Numbered from the stretch's first letter, positions 11,113 to 21,775 are shown. The stretch is DNA of 51,068 nucleotides from Variovorax sp. CAN15 (GCF_030462475.1 NZ_JASMRZ010000007.1:3395-54462); one strand, 5' to 3'. The notes: generated by a model from the letters alone, not told the origin. A program made the numbers and translations.

Positions 11113-11991
11113 TCAGTTCGCGTCGAGCTCGCGGTGCCGCTTCAGGGCGCCCCAGCGAGCGCCGAACGAGCGCGCCAGTTGCTCGACCAGGAACACCGAG
11201 CGGTGCTGCCCGCCCGTGCATCCGATGGCCACCGTCACGTAGCTGCGGTGGTCGCGCGCCAGCGCGTCGAGCCAGTGCGTCAGGAACTGCTCGATGTCGT
11301 CGTACATGCGCGCCACGTCGTCGTGCTCGCGCAGCCATTCGATCACAGGCTCGTCGCGGCCCGTGAGCGGGCGCAGCGCGGGCACGTAGTGCGGGTTGGG
11401 CAGCATGCGCACGTCGAACACGTAGTCGGCATCCAGCGGCACGCCGCGCTTGAAGGCGAAGGATTCGAACACCAGCGTCAGCGCGCTCTGGGGTGCCGAG
11501 ATCAGAGATTTGATATAGCTCTGCAGCTGCGCCGGGCGGATCAGGCTGGTGTCGATCACGTCGGCGCCGTCGCGCAGATCGGCCAGCAGCTCGCGCTCGA
11601 GTTCGATCGCCTGAGCCAGCACACGGTGCTGCTCGGGCACGTCGGTGCGGCTTTCCTGGCGTGAAAGCGGGTGGCGGCGGCGGGTTTCCGAATAGCGGCG
11701 CAGCAGCGCGTCGGTGGTCGCGTCGAGGAAGAGCGAGCGAAGCGAAATGCCGCCATCGCGGCGCAGCGCGTCGAGCTGCTGCGGAACGGTGGGCAGCGAG
11801 ACGCCACTGCGCACGTCCATGGCAATCGCCACGCGCGTGGCCTGCTGCTCGTGCTGCAGCGCGATGAACGAGGTCAGCAGCTCGGGCGGCAGGTTGTCGA
11901 CGCAGTAGTAGCCAGCGTCTTCCAGCGCATGCAGGGCCACCGACTTGCCGGAGCCCGACATGCCCGTGATGAGCACGAGGTCGAGCGTCAT
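11113..11991 (-). CDS. rapZ: RNase adapter protein RapZ
   Basis: Nucleotide-binding protein that in enterobacteria directs RNase E to the GlmZ small RNA and controls glucosamine-6-phosphate synthesis. Walker A is [11 protein letters not shown] at residues 8-18. DVRSGVSLP and the C-terminal [16 protein letters not shown] motif are diagnostic of the family. At 292 residues it is full length. ATG overlaps the recN stop as ATGA, implying coupling. Whether it has a GlmZ-like target here cannot be told. Confidence 0.95.
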   Translation of the reverse strand: MTLDLVLITGMSGSGKSVALHALEDAGYYCVDNLPPELLTSFIALQHEQQATRVAIAMDVRSGVSLPTVPQQLDALRRDGGISLRSLFLDATTDALLRRYSETRRRHPLSRQESRTDVPEQHRVLAQAIELERELLADLRDGADVIDTSLIRPAQLQSYIKSLISAPQSALTLVFESFAFKRGVPLDADYVFDVRMLPNPHYVPALRPLTGRDEPVIEWLREHDDVARMYDDIEQFLTHWLDALARDHRSYVTVAIGCTGGQHRSVFLVEQLARSFGARWGALKRHRELDAN

Positions 11992-13670
11992 TGCGCCGTC
12001 GCCGAGGTCTTGTGGCCGAGCATCTCGCGCGCGTGGGCGAGCGAGGTCTGCGAGACTTTTTCGCCGCCCAGCATGCGGGCGATTTCCCTGGCGCGGTTGT
12101 CGTCGTCCAGGCGCGACACGCCGCTTTCGGTGCGCGGGCCGTCGCTGCCGGTTGCAGCCGTCTGGCGCTTGGCCACCACCAGGTGGTGGTCGGCGCAGGC
12201 CGCCACCTGCGGCAGGTGGGTCACGGCGAGCACCTGGCGGTCGCGGCCGAGCTGCTTCATCAGGCGGCCGACGGTCTCGGCGACCGCGCCGCCCACGCCG
12301 GAATCGACCTCGTCGAAGATCAGCGTCTGCGCCGCACCGAGCTCGCTGGTGGTGACCGCGATGGCCAGCGCGATGCGCGAGAGTTCGCCGCCCGAAGCCA
12401 CCTTGCCGATGGCCCGCGGCGTGCTGCCGGTGTGGCCGGCCACGAGGAAGGCCACGTCTTCGAGGCCAGCGCGGCTGGGTTGAGCCAGCGGCTGAAGCTC
12501 GACCTCGAAGCGCCCGCCCTGCATGCCCAGGCCCTGCATTGCGTCGGTAACGGCCTGCGAGAGTCGGGGCGCCGCCTGCTTGCGGATCTTGCCGAGCGCC
12601 TTGGCTTCCTTCATGTAGGCCTGCTGCGCGGCTTGCTCGGCGCGCTCCAGGCCTTCGAGATCGCTTTGCGCGTCGAGCGCCTGCAGCTCGGCCTGCCAGC
12701 CGGCCAGCAGCGCCGGCAGCTCGGCCGGCGGGCGCTTGTAGCGGCGCGCCAGCGACATCCAAAGGCCCATGCGCTCGTCGAGCTCCGCAAGGCTTTGAGG
12801 GTCGGTTTCGGCATCGCGCAGGTAGCCATGCAACGTGTGGGCCGCGTCGGAGGCCTGGGCCACGCAGGAGGCGAGCACTTCGCCAAGCGAACGGAACTCG
12901 GGCTCGATGTGCTCGCAGTTCTGCAGCAGCGTGGCCGCGCGCTGGAGCGCGGAAAGGGCGCCGTTGTCATCGTCCTCCAGCGCCTGGCTGGCGCCCTGGG
13001 CCGCGTCGATCAGCGCCTGTGCATTGGAGATGCGCGAGTGGTTGGTCGACAGCTCTTCCCATTCGTCGGCGCCCGGCGCGAGCTTGGCGACTTCGGAAAT
13101 TTGCCACTGCAGCCGTTCGCGTTCGCGCTGCAGCGAGTCTTGAGCGGAGCGGGCGTGTTCGAGTGTGGATAGCGCCTGCCGCCAGGTCTGCCAGGCGGCG
13201 TCGAGCGCATCGGTACGCGCGCCCGCGTAGGCGTCGAGCAGGCCGCGCACCGCTTCGGGCCGCGTCAGGCTCTGCCAGGCGTGCTGGCCGTGGATGTCGA
13301 GCAGTCGGTCGCCGAGCTCGCGCAGCTGGGTGGCGGTGGCGGGGCTGCCGTTGATCCAGCCGCGGCTGCGGCCCTGCAGATCGACGGTGCGGCGCAGCAG
13401 CAGCGCGTCGCCGGGTTCGAAGCCGCCTTCGTCCAGCCAACTGTCCAGCGCCGGGTCGGCATCGAATTCGGCGCTCACGTCGAGGCGCTCGGCGCCTTCG
13501 CGCACCGCGCCGGCATCGGACCTGTTGCCCAGCGCGAGTTGCAGCGCGTCGATCAGGATGGATTTGCCCGCGCCTGTTTCGCCGGTCAGCACCGTGAAGC
13601 CGCCGGACAGGTCGAGTTCTAGTGATCGCACGATCACGAAGTCGCGCAGTGCGATGCGTCGCAATGCCAT
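11988..13670 (-). CDS. recN: DNA repair protein RecN
   Basis: SMC-like ATPase of double-strand-break repair. Walker [11 protein letters not shown] is near residue 32, a long coiled-coil middle follows, and the ABC signature [12 protein letters not shown] with Walker [13 protein letters not shown] lie near the C-terminus. I start at [11 protein letters not shown] because GGAGGA lies upstream and the 44 codons before it look non-coding. The 560-residue length matches the family. It is followed by rapZ with a four-base overlap. Confidence 0.96.
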   Translation of the reverse strand: MALRRIALRDFVIVRSLELDLSGGFTVLTGETGAGKSILIDALQLALGNRSDAGAVREGAERLDVSAEFDADPALDSWLDEGGFEPGDALLLRRTVDLQGRSRGWINGSPATATQLRELGDRLLDIHGQHAWQSLTRPEAVRGLLDAYAGARTDALDAAWQTWRQALSTLEHARSAQDSLQRERERLQWQISEVAKLAPGADEWEELSTNHSRISNAQALIDAAQGASQALEDDDNGALSALQRAATLLQNCEHIEPEFRSLGEVLASCVAQASDAAHTLHGYLRDAETDPQSLAELDERMGLWMSLARRYKRPPAELPALLAGWQAELQALDAQSDLEGLERAEQAAQQAYMKEAKALGKIRKQAAPRLSQAVTDAMQGLGMQGGRFEVELQPLAQPSRAGLEDVAFLVAGHTGSTPRAIGKVASGGELSRIALAIAVTTSELGAAQTLIFDEVDSGVGGAVAETVGRLMKQLGRDRQVLAVTHLPQVAACADHHLVVAKRQTAATGSDGPRTESGVSRLDDDNRAREIARMLGGEKVSQTSLAHAREMLGHKTSATAQ

Positions 13671-13732
13671 CTCAGTTGTTCCTCCAGGGTCCGTGCAGGG
13701 GGCGTTGTGCGAAGTCGTAGGGTTCGAGGCGC

Positions 13733-13828
13733 GAAACACCGCGGAACCGGCTTTGCCGGGCTGCCGGTGTTGCCCCCTGCAAGGGGGTTGGCGAAGCGAC
13801 ACGAAGTGCGCGCAGCCTGGGGGCGAGC
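13733..13828. repeat. REP-like intergenic palindromic element
   Basis: The recN-nadK spacer holds back-to-back palindromes: CCGGC-TTT-GCCGG and a CCCC...GGGG stem, then GCGAAGCGACACGAAGTGCG. I recall very similar GC-rich sequences scattered between genes in Comamonadaceae genomes, but only this copy occurs in the window, so the repeat status rests on memory rather than on a second copy here. Confidence 0.45.
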
Positions 13829-13833
13829 TTCAT

Positions 13834-14754
13834 TCAGGAGCCCCCTTCGTTCCAGTGAAGTTTCTTGCGCAGCGTGTCGAAGTAGCTCCAGCCGCGCGGA
13901 TGCAGGAAGCGCACGCGGAAGTCGGAGCGGCGCACCACCACGCGGTCGCCGATAGCCAGCGAGGCGAGCGACTGCATGTCGAAATTGGCGCTGGCATCGC
14001 GCCCGCCCACCAGCTCGATGACGATCTCGTCGGCATCGGGCAGCAGGACCGGGCGGTTCGACAGCGTGTGCGGCGCGATCGGCACCAGCACCCACCCCGG
14101 CACCGCCGGGTGCAGCAGCGGGCCGCCGGCCGACAGCGCGTAGGCGGTTGAGCCCGTGGGCGTTGCGATGATCAGTCCGTCGGCGCGCTGGTTGGCCACG
14201 AAATGCCGGCCCACCGAGACGCGAAGCTCGACCATGCCCGATGTGGCGCCGCGGTTGACGACCACGTCGTTCATGGCGAAGGCGTCGAACACCGAGGCAC
14301 CGTCGCGCACGACCCTGGCCTGCATCAGGCTGCGGTGGTCTTCCTCGTACTCGCCGGCCAGCATCGGAATCAGCGTGGCCTGATAGTTGTCGAGCGGAAT
14401 GTCGGTGATGAAGCCGAGCCGGCCGCGGTTGATGCCGATCAGCGGAATGCCATAGCTGGCGAGCTGACGGCCGATGCCGAGCATGGTGCCGTCGCCGCCG
14501 ACCACCAGTCCGAGGTCGCAGCGCTGGCCGATTTCCTCGACGCTCAGGGCTTCGTAGCGTGGATGGGCGGGGAGGGTGTCATCGGTGTCATCGGCTTCTT
14601 CGCATGTCGGGCGCTCGACGTAGACCGTGCAGCCTTGCGATTCGAGAAAGGCACCGATGTCTTCCATGACGCTGTCGCGCGCATCCGCCTGCGCCCGGGC
14701 GCCGGAAGCCTGGTATTTGCCGATCAGGGCGACGTGACGAAAGCGTGAGGTCAT
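13834..14754 (-). CDS. nadK: NAD kinase
   Basis: Phosphorylates NAD to NADP. The GGDGT motif in [13 protein letters not shown], the [12 protein letters not shown] segment and the conserved [15 protein letters not shown] loop are present. At 306 residues it is of normal length. It is divergent from hrcA with only 31 bases between start codons, a conserved neighbourhood in beta- and gammaproteobacteria. Confidence 0.96.
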   Translation of the reverse strand: MTSRFRHVALIGKYQASGARAQADARDSVMEDIGAFLESQGCTVYVERPTCEEADDTDDTLPAHPRYEALSVEEIGQRCDLGLVVGGDGTMLGIGRQLASYGIPLIGINRGRLGFITDIPLDNYQATLIPMLAGEYEEDHRSLMQARVVRDGASVFDAFAMNDVVVNRGATSGMVELRVSVGRHFVANQRADGLIIATPTGSTAYALSAGGPLLHPAVPGWVLVPIAPHTLSNRPVLLPDADEIVIELVGGRDASANFDMQSLASLAIGDRVVVRRSDFRVRFLHPRGWSYFDTLRKKLHWNEGGS

Positions 14755-14773
14755 ATCTCACAAATTACAACAC

Positions 14774-14779
14774 TAAAAT
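14774..14779 (+). promoter_or_regulatory. Candidate -10 box for hrcA
   Basis: TAAAAT lies seven bases before the hrcA ATG. A start point at the usual distance would fall on or beside the ATG, and no Shine-Dalgarno-like sequence precedes the gene. No good -35 is visible, so this is a weak call. Confidence 0.35.
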
Positions 14780-14785
14780 CTTGCA

Positions 14786-15793
14786 ATGCTGGACGACCGT
14801 GCCAAGTTGCTGCTCAAGACGCTCGTCGAGCGCTACATCGCCGATGGGCAACCCGTCGGATCGCGTACGCTGTCGCGTTCTTCGGGGCTCGATCTGTCGC
14901 CGGCAACCATCCGCAACGTCATGTCCGACCTCGAGGCGCTGGGGCTGATCGCCAGTCCGCACACTTCGGCCGGCCGCATTCCGACGCACCGCGGATACCG
15001 CCTCTTCGTCGACACCATGCTGACCGCGCAGCGCGAGCAGATGACCGCGCCGAGCCTCGCGCCCGACCAGCCGCAGAAGGTGATCGCCAATGCGGCGCAC
15101 CTGCTGTCGAACATGTCGCAGTTCGTGGGCGTGGTGATGGCGCCGCGGCGCGCTTCGGTCTTCAAGCAGATCGAGTTCCTGCGGCTGTCGGAGCGGCGCC
15201 TGCTGGTGATCATCGTCTCGCCCGACGGCGACGTGCAGAACAGGGTGATTTTTCCGGAGGCCGACTACTCGCAGTCGCAACTGGTCGAGGCATCGAACTA
15301 CATCAACGCGAACTATGCGGGGCTCACCATCGAGCAGGTGCGCGACAGGCTGCAGTCCGAGATCGAGAAGCTGCGCGGCGAGATCGCCACGTTGATGCAG
15401 GCGGCGGTGCAGGTCAGCTCGGAAGTGCTGACCGAGGCGCAGGAAGATGACGTCGTCATTTCCGGCGAGCGCAACCTGTTGGCGGTGAGCGATTTCTCCA
15501 GCGACATGGGGCAGTTGCGCCGTGCCTTCGAGCTCTTCGAGCAGAAGGCCCAGCTAATGCGTCTGCTCGACGTGTCGAGCAAGGCAGAGGGCGTGCGCAT
15601 CTTCATCGGTGGCGAGAGCAAGGTTGTGCCGTTCGAGGAGCTTTCCATCGTCAGTGCCAACTACGAGGTCGACGGGGAAGTCGTGGGCACGCTTGGTGTG
15701 ATCGGACCGACGCGCATGCCCTACGAGCGGATGATCCAGATCGTCGACATCACGTCGCGTCTCGTGAGCAATGCGCTGAGTCATCGCAAGTAG
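14786..15793 (+). CDS. hrcA: Heat-inducible transcription repressor HrcA
   Basis: Represses groESL/dnaK heat-shock operons by binding CIRCE and is folded by GroEL. The N-terminal winged helix [19 protein letters not shown] is followed by [16 protein letters not shown], then the GAF-like core, ending in [17 protein letters not shown]. At 335 residues it is full length. No CIRCE inverted repeat (TTAGCACTC-N9-GAGTGCTAA) is visible upstream. In relatives the dnaK cluster often follows; here a tRNA and accessory DNA follow. Confidence 0.96.
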   Translation: MLDDRAKLLLKTLVERYIADGQPVGSRTLSRSSGLDLSPATIRNVMSDLEALGLIASPHTSAGRIPTHRGYRLFVDTMLTAQREQMTAPSLAPDQPQKVIANAAHLLSNMSQFVGVVMAPRRASVFKQIEFLRLSERRLLVIIVSPDGDVQNRVIFPEADYSQSQLVEASNYINANYAGLTIEQVRDRLQSEIEKLRGEIATLMQAAVQVSSEVLTEAQEDDVVISGERNLLAVSDFSSDMGQLRRAFELFEQKAQLMRLLDVSSKAEGVRIFIGGESKVVPFEELSIVSANYEVDGEVVGTLGVIGPTRMPYERMIQIVDITSRLVSNALSHRK

Positions 15794-15824
15794 GCTCGTC
15801 GGCGCGCATAGAATCGTTCCACGT

Positions 15825-15901
<77 letters not shown>

Positions 15902-15924
15902 ACAATAAGACTTCAGAGTCAATG

Positions 15925-15957
15925 AAGGGTTTGCTACTGAAAATGTAGCAAACCCTT
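15925..15957 (+). terminator. Rho-independent terminator after the CAT tRNA
   Basis: A perfect 13-bp stem (AAGGGTTTGCTAC / GTAGCAAACCCTT) with a seven-base loop is followed by TTCTATTG. It lies 23 bases after the tRNA and is the only strong terminator before the accessory genes. Confidence 0.85.
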
Positions 15958-16006
15958 TTCTATTGTGACTATTTTTCTTTGATGCAAGGGTCGATGTAAG
16001 AAGATT

Positions 16007-17016
16007 TCGGGGTCCGGCTTTCGTGATGAGTTGCAGGACGTGATGGCGCTGGTCCACGCCACGCCCGCATTCGTGCGCGACCACCCGGCGCGCGGTGCGG
16101 CCCGGCAGTTCCCCAAGGCGAAGTGCAACACTGCCGGCACCCGCCGTCGGGGCGCGGCGTGCGCACGCGCTGCTCAGACGACTACCTGTGGCTGCCGCTC
16201 GCAACCTGTCGCCGCGCCCTCGTCACTGGCGACAACGCCGTACTCGACGAGCCGGTGCGTTTTCTGCAGGGGTGGCCCCTGAAGGACGGCAAGGCCTCCT
16301 ACTACGAACTACCGACCGAGTGCATCGAATCGGCCAGCTTGTACGAGCGCTGCGTGCGCGCCGTGGCGTATGTCCTGCGTTTCGGCGAGCATGGGCTTCC
16401 CTCGATGGGGACAGGTGGCTGGAACGACGGCATGGACCCCGTCGGTGCCGTGGGGCGGGGCGAGAGCGTCTGGCCGTCCTTCATCCTCGACACGGTGCTC
16501 ACCCAATTCGGCCAGTTGGCTACTTGGCGAGGCGACGCATCGTTCGCGCGGCGCTTCGCCGTCGAATCGGTGCGGCTGCGCGCCGCGAGGGAGCAAAGCG
16601 ACTCGCCGCGTGCCGTCGCGACCTACAAGACCGAGCCGTACGTCAGCGCATCGGATGTGTATGCGCCGGCGCCGCACGCAAGCCGTTGCGGCTGGGCCTG
16701 GTACACGGGGCCGGCTGGCTGGATGCCGCGTTTCATTCTCGAGTCGCTGTTGGGATTGACGGTGGAGTCGAACGGACTGCGGATCGCTTCCTGCGTTCCG
16801 AAAGACTGGGGCTCGTTTCAGTTGAACTATCGGTATCGCGAGACGCTCTACCGAATCGAGGTGTTGCCCACATCACGCGAAGGCGATGGTCCTGCGCCGA
16901 TGCTGGACGGCACGGAGTCGTTCGGCTCGGCCATTCCCCTGATCGACGATCGCCGCGAACACGCGTTCGTTGTTCGCCTCAACCAGACGGGAGACTCGCG
17001 ATGCAGATCGGCATGA
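16007..17016 (+). pseudogene. Remnant of cyclic beta-1,2-glucan synthase (NdvB/ChvB), GH94 end
   Basis: The first frame reads GFRDELQDVMALVHATP and AARQF, a GH94 active-site neighbourhood of NdvB. Near 16111-16116 the match moves to another frame (QGEVQHCRHPPSGRGVRTR), a one-base loss in a C run. The second frame continues with DDYLWLPLATC, RFGEHGLPSMGTGGWNDGMD and GESVW. At about 16600 it jumps directly to TYKTEPYVSASDVYAP and AWYTGPAGWMPRFILESLLG, so roughly 100-200 residues that separate these motifs in intact enzymes are missing. The intact protein exceeds 2,500 residues, so most of the gene is gone. The enzyme makes periplasmic osmoregulated glucans; this copy cannot. It ends overlapping gnd. 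Confidence 0.85.
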
Positions 17017-18041
17017 TCGGACTCGGACGCATGGGCGCCAGCATGGCAACCCGCCTGCTGCGCGGAGACCATGCATGCGTCGTCCACGACGCGCACCCCG
17101 AAGCGATGGCGCCTTTGGCGGCGCTGGGCGCGCGCAGCACGACTTCGCTGCAGGCCTTCGTCGCGGCGCTGGCGCCTCCACGCGCGGTGTGGGTGATGGT
17201 GCCGGCGGCAGTCGTCGACGATTTGCTCGCACAGTTGGTCCCGCTGCTGCAGCGAGGCGACATCGTCGTCGATGGCGGCAACTCCTACTACCACGACGAC
17301 CTGCGCCGCGCCGCCGCGTTGCGCGAATCTGGTATCCAGCATGTCGACGTGGGCACCAGCGGCGGGGTTGCGGGGTTGGGGCGCGGGTATTGCCTGATGA
17401 TCGGTGGCGAGGACACCGCTGTGCAGCGGCTCGCGCCGGTGTTCGCCACGCTGGCGCCGGGGCCTGGCACATCCGCGCCGACGCCGGGTCGGCGTGCCGA
17501 CGCCGGCACCGCCGACCAGGGCTGGCTGCACTGCGGTCCACACGGCGCAGGCCACTTCGTCAAGATGGTCCATAACGGCATCGAATATGGCGTGATGGCG
17601 GCCTATGCCGAGGGCCTGAACATCCTGCGCGGCGCCAACGTCGGCAAGTCCGCGAGCGCCGCCGATGCAGAGACGACGCCGTTGCGCCATCGCGAGCTGT
17701 ACCAGTACGACATGGACCTGCCCGAGATCGCAGAGGTCTGGCGTCGTGGCAGTGTGATCGGTTCATGGCTGCTCGACCTGACCGCAGCGGCACTGGCCGA
17801 GGACCCGGAGCTCTCGAAATTCGAGGGCCGTGTCTCCGACTCCGGAGAAGGCCGCTGGACCGTCCAGGCCGCGATCGACGAGGCGGTGCCGGTCCCGGTG
17901 CTGAGCGCGGCGCTCTACGCGCGCTTCAGCTCGCGTGGCGAAGCCGATTTCGCCAACCGCGTTCAGTCGGCCATGCGGCACGAGTTTGGCGGCCATCTCG
18001 AAAAGCCGGCTCCTGGCCCGGCGTCCAAGGGGGGCGCATGA
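17001..18041 (+). CDS. gnd: 6-phosphogluconate dehydrogenase, decarboxylating (GndA/YqeC type)
   Basis: Oxidises 6-phosphogluconate to ribulose 5-phosphate with reduction of NAD(P). The Rossmann motif [14 protein letters not shown] is at the start, the substrate motif [14 protein letters not shown] is near residue 112, and the catalytic lysine is in [14 protein letters not shown]. At 346 residues it belongs to the shorter GndA-like class and carries the typical 25-residue Pro/Gly-rich insert before HCGPHGAG. It starts within the end of the ndvB remnant and overlaps zwf as ATGA. It appears intact among broken neighbours. Confidence 0.93.
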   Translation: MQIGMIGLGRMGASMATRLLRGDHACVVHDAHPEAMAPLAALGARSTTSLQAFVAALAPPRAVWVMVPAAVVDDLLAQLVPLLQRGDIVVDGGNSYYHDDLRRAAALRESGIQHVDVGTSGGVAGLGRGYCLMIGGEDTAVQRLAPVFATLAPGPGTSAPTPGRRADAGTADQGWLHCGPHGAGHFVKMVHNGIEYGVMAAYAEGLNILRGANVGKSASAADAETTPLRHRELYQYDMDLPEIAEVWRRGSVIGSWLLDLTAAALAEDPELSKFEGRVSDSGEGRWTVQAAIDEAVPVPVLSAALYARFSSRGEADFANRVQSAMRHEFGGHLEKPAPGPASKGGA

Positions 18042-19453
18042 ACCATCAAACCCCAGCCGCGTCTTCCGAGGCGCGCATCCCCTCCGATGCGTTGGTGGTG
18101 TTCGGCATCACCGGCGATCTGGCACGCAAACAGATCTTTCCAGCGCTCTACGCGATGTGCAAACGCGGAACGCTGCGCGTGCCGGTGATCGGTGTCGCCT
18201 CGTCGGACTGGGGCATCGAGCATCTGCGGGCCCGTGCGATCGAGAGCATCGGGCACGACGATGACGGCGTCGACAAAGGCGCCCTTGACCGATTCCTCTC
18301 GCTTTTGCACTATGTGCGCGGCGACTACGCGGACCGGGCCACTTTCGATTCGCTCAAGCACACGCTCGGCGACGCGCAGCGGCCCGCGCACTACCTGGCC
18401 ATTCCGCCGGCGCTGTTTCCGACCGTCATCGAAGGCCTGGGGGCGGCGGGCCCCGGGGCGAATGCCCGCGTGATCGTCGAGAAGCCTTTTGGGCGAGACC
18501 TCGCTTCAGCCCGCGAACTCAACCGCGTGGCCCTGGCGGTGTTTCCCGAAGACTCGATCTTTCGCATCGATCACTTCCTTGGCAAGGAGTCGATCATGAA
18601 CATCCTGTACTTCCGCTTCGCCAATTCGTTCCTCGAGCCGATTTGGAACCGCAATCACGTGGCGAGTGTGCAGATCACGCTGGCTGAGCAGTTCGGGGTC
18701 GAAGGGCGGGGCGCTTTCTACGAGAGTGCCGGGTGCCTGCGCGACGTGGTACAGAACCACCTGTTCCAGATCGTCGCCTTGCTGGCGATGGAGCCACCGG
18801 CGAGCCGCGACTTCAAGGCTGTGCACCGCCACAAGGCCGACGTGTTCGCGGCCATGCGCCCGTTGCAGCCAGCCGACCTGGTGCGGGGCCAGTACCTCGG
18901 CTACCGCGACGAACCGCAGGTCGCCCACGACTCCGATGTCGAGACCTATTGCGCGTTGCGGCTCCACGTGGATTCTTGGCGCTGGGGCGGCGTGCCCTGG
19001 TACCTGCGTTCCGGCAAGTGCCTGCCGGTGACCGCTTGCGAGGTGGTCGTGCAGCTGAAAGCACCGCCGCAGAACCTGTTCGCCGACTCTGCGGTGCGCG
19101 AGGACGCGAACTATCTGCGCTTTCACCTCTCACCGCATTCGACGATTGCGCTCGCCGCGCGCGTCAAGCGCGCTGGCAAGGAATTCGTCGGGGATCAGCG
19201 CGAGTTCTCGCTGCTGGAAGAGGAGCCCGGCGAACAGACGCCCTATGAGCGGCTGCTGACCGACGCGATGGATGGCGACGGTGCGCTGTTCACACGCGAA
19301 GGGGCGATCGAGTCCGCGTGGGCGGTGGTGGAGCCGGTGCTGGCCAGGTATCCACCTGCCATTGGTTATGCGCCGGACACCTGGGGGCCGCCGGCCGCGA
19401 ATCACCTGATCGCTGCCGATGGCGGCTGGCACAACCCCGAACCAGCGAGCTGA
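18038..19453 (+). CDS. zwf: Glucose-6-phosphate 1-dehydrogenase
   Basis: First enzyme of the oxidative pentose-phosphate pathway, making NADPH. The nucleotide fold [18 protein letters not shown], the substrate-binding RIDHFLGKE and the following [15 protein letters not shown] are canonical. At 471 residues it is slightly shorter than the usual ~490. The start overlaps the gnd stop by four bases, so gnd and zwf are translationally coupled. Order and linkage with glucan, glucoamylase and transaldolase remnants suggest an ancestral sugar-phosphate operon. Confidence 0.95.
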   Translation: MNHQTPAASSEARIPSDALVVFGITGDLARKQIFPALYAMCKRGTLRVPVIGVASSDWGIEHLRARAIESIGHDDDGVDKGALDRFLSLLHYVRGDYADRATFDSLKHTLGDAQRPAHYLAIPPALFPTVIEGLGAAGPGANARVIVEKPFGRDLASARELNRVALAVFPEDSIFRIDHFLGKESIMNILYFRFANSFLEPIWNRNHVASVQITLAEQFGVEGRGAFYESAGCLRDVVQNHLFQIVALLAMEPPASRDFKAVHRHKADVFAAMRPLQPADLVRGQYLGYRDEPQVAHDSDVETYCALRLHVDSWRWGGVPWYLRSGKCLPVTACEVVVQLKAPPQNLFADSAVREDANYLRFHLSPHSTIALAARVKRAGKEFVGDQREFSLLEEEPGEQTPYERLLTDAMDGDGALFTREGAIESAWAVVEPVLARYPPAIGYAPDTWGPPAANHLIAADGGWHNPEPAS

Positions 19454-19457
19454 GGCC

Positions 19458-19888
19458 ATGCCTCTGCCCATTGAAGACTACGCGCTGATCCGTGATGGCC
19501 ACACCGGCGCGCTGGCGGGGCGCGACGGCCCGATCGATTGGCTGTGCCTGCCACGCTTCGACTCGAGCGCGTTCGGCTGCGGATGGAACTCGTCATCCGC
19601 TTCGACTGCGGCTCCATCGTGCCCTGGGTACGGCGCGCCAACGGCACCTTGTTCGCAACCGCCGGGCCCGACACGCTGGAGCTTCACACGCTGGTTCTCA
19701 CATGCGGCGAGCACATGACTTCGACGGCCAGCTTCGAGGTTGGTGTCGGCGAGTGCGTTCCGTTCGTGCTCAACTACCGGCCGTCGCACGTGCCGGCACA
19801 AGAGCCCGTCGACGCGGGCAGCACATTGGCGCAGACGCACAGCCGTTGGCAGGACTGGTCGCAGCGGTGCAGCTACCAGGGAGGTTGA
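19458..19888 (+). pseudogene. Remnant of GH15 glucoamylase-like hydrolase
   Basis: The reading frame begins [20 protein letters not shown] and continues [14 protein letters not shown], the standard N-terminus of bacterial GH15 proteins. Around 19570-19580 the match skips sequence and continues in another frame with [29 protein letters not shown] and VPFVLNYRPSH. It ends in the N-terminal beta-domain at RCSYQGG-stop, so the catalytic (alpha/alpha)6 barrel is missing. The start lies four bases after the zwf stop, showing it was once the next gene in the operon. Confidence 0.8.
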
Positions 19889-19899
19889 CAGGAACCGGT

Positions 19900-20090
19900 G
19901 GTGCGCTCGCCGATCACGGCAAGGTAGAACGCGCCCTGCCCATGGACGGCAGCTGCGCCGAAGCCGTGATCGAGAAGTTCAGGCCTGAAAGTCTGGACGG
20001 CGGCGCGTGGGCGACCCGCTTGCAGCGCGTGGGCGTCGACGAGGCAGCCGGACTGTTGTCGCGTCACCATGGCCATCCAGCGTCGAGTGG
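19900..20090 (+). pseudogene. Probable C-terminal remnant of transaldolase
   Basis: Directly after the GH15 fragment one frame reads ALADHGKVERALPMDG, then AEAVIEKF and TRLQRVGVDEAAGLL. This resembles the last ~60 residues of transaldolase (DHG-VARTL, then -AVTxxLQxEGVxxFxxSFxxLL). No start or N-terminal barrel is present. The call is by pattern memory, but it fits a pentose-phosphate operon with gnd and zwf. Confidence 0.5.
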
Positions 20091-20159
20091 CGGCAAAGCA
20101 AGGGTGCCGGGCGGATGTCGGCGAGCACGGTGATCGTGGGTAGCCTGAAGTTGTTGACA

Positions 20160-21536
20160 ATGTCGCATATGCATCACGAGCCCAACTTCCTCGAAAATTT
20201 GCGCGCTGAACTTTCGGGCTGGCGGGTTTGGATAGATCGCTCGATCGTGCTGGGGTATGCGGTTGCGGCCGGTCTCTTCGTGGTGGGATTCACGATCGCC
20301 AGCGATTGGGCTTTCGGCCTTTTTCGCCAACTCTATGGCTCTCACGCCTGGGTCGTGCTTCTTTGGACGCCGGCTGCGGCCGCTGGCATCGTCTGGGCCA
20401 CACGGCGCTGGTTTCCGGGTGCGGCTGGTTCGGGCATCCCTCAGATCAAGGCGGCACTTCACCCAGCATTGCCTCCCGAGCAGCGCGGCCTGTTCGCATC
20501 GTTGAGGCTGACACTGGCCAAGGTGGCTCTCGGAGTTGCGGGGTTCACCGCCGGGCTTTCGATTGGCCGTGAAGGGCCCTCGGTGCAGGTGGCCGCCGGT
20601 GTAATGCAGCACGCGCGCCGTTGGCTTTCGCCGAATTCGACCATCAACATTCACGCACTGCTGGTGGCCGGAGGCGCTGCTGGCATTGCCGCGGCCTTCA
20701 ATGCACCTCTGGCCGGCATCGTGTTCGCGATCGAGGAGCTGTCGGGCCGTATCGAGGCGCGAACCAGCGGGGTCATCATCACGGCCATCGTGCTGGCCGG
20801 TTTGGTGGCGGTGTCGGCGTTCGGAAACCTGAGCTACTTCGGCGTGATCCGGGCCCCGCAACTGGGCTGGGGAGCACTGGGTCCCGGCCTTCTGGTGACC
20901 CTGGTCAGCGGCGCGGCGGGCGGCCTTTTCGCGCGGCTGCTGATTGCTTCGCTCACTGGGGCGCCGCAGCGCATGAATCGCTGGCGCGCGCGCTGGCCGG
21001 TGCGTTTTGCCGCTGCCGGCGGTCTGGTCGTGGCGGTGATCGGCCTGGTCACGGGGGGCGTTACCTTTGGTGCGGGCTCCGAGGCCGTCAAGCAGATGCT
21101 GGCCGGTCATGATGAACTTACACCTCTGTATACCCTCCTCAAATTCATTGCCACCTGGATCACGGCCTGGTGCGGCGTGCCGGGCGGCATCTTTGCTCCT
21201 GCGTTGTCCATCGGTGCGGGCATCGGCGACGGGATTGCCCGGCTGGCGGGCACCGACCTTGGGCCGGCGCTGATCGCCATGGGCATGGCAGGCTTTCTGG
21301 CAGCAGTGACCCAGGCGCCGCTGACTGCTTTCATCATCGTGATGGAGATGGTGGATGGCCACTCGATGGTGTTGAGCCTGATGGCGTGCGCCATGTTGGC
21401 AAGCCTGGTTTCGCGCATGATCAGTCGACCGCTCTACGACACCCTGGCCGAGCACATGGTGAACGGTGCCAATGCGTTGCGCGGGATAGAACCGGCGCCG
21501 CGGCCGTCGGCAGAGCCAACGACCAAGAGCGCCTGA
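20160..21536 (+). CDS. ClC-family chloride/proton exchanger
   Basis: A 458-residue polytopic membrane protein. The anion-selectivity motifs GSGIPQIKA and GREGPSVQVAAG are present, the latter with the gating glutamate. FAIEELSG supplies the internal proton glutamate, so an exchanger rather than a channel is expected. GGIFAPALSIGAGIG is the third ClC motif. There are no CBS domains. I start at MSHMHHEPNF; MHHEPNF three codons later is equally possible, and longer in-frame extensions run into the transaldolase remnant. Such proteins help acid resistance and fluoride or chloride balance. Confidence 0.9.
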   Translation: MSHMHHEPNFLENLRAELSGWRVWIDRSIVLGYAVAAGLFVVGFTIASDWAFGLFRQLYGSHAWVVLLWTPAAAAGIVWATRRWFPGAAGSGIPQIKAALHPALPPEQRGLFASLRLTLAKVALGVAGFTAGLSIGREGPSVQVAAGVMQHARRWLSPNSTINIHALLVAGGAAGIAAAFNAPLAGIVFAIEELSGRIEARTSGVIITAIVLAGLVAVSAFGNLSYFGVIRAPQLGWGALGPGLLVTLVSGAAGGLFARLLIASLTGAPQRMNRWRARWPVRFAAAGGLVVAVIGLVTGGVTFGAGSEAVKQMLAGHDELTPLYTLLKFIATWITAWCGVPGGIFAPALSIGAGIGDGIARLAGTDLGPALIAMGMAGFLAAVTQAPLTAFIIVMEMVDGHSMVLSLMACAMLASLVSRMISRPLYDTLAEHMVNGANALRGIEPAPRPSAEPTTKSA

Positions 21537-21775
21537 GCCGCTTTCGGACAGATGCAGGCCACAGCGAAGTCATCTTGATTGCCTGAGCGAGGGGCATCCT
21601 GTGCGCGATGAGCGGCCGCGCGCCACAAGCACAGCGCGCAGTTCAAGGCCGTGGTTCTGACGGCATGTCGGAAATGGAATGCGTGACACCGTACAGACGT
21701 CGTGAGCTTTTGCCACGAATGTTCTCCCTTGAACCACAAGCTGCTGTGGCCCTGGATTGCAATTGAAGGAATCCG

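Noticed and set aside
14755-14785. A CIRCE element before hrcA
   Set aside because: The 31-base spacer contains no TTAGCACTC/GAGTGCTAA inverted repeat.
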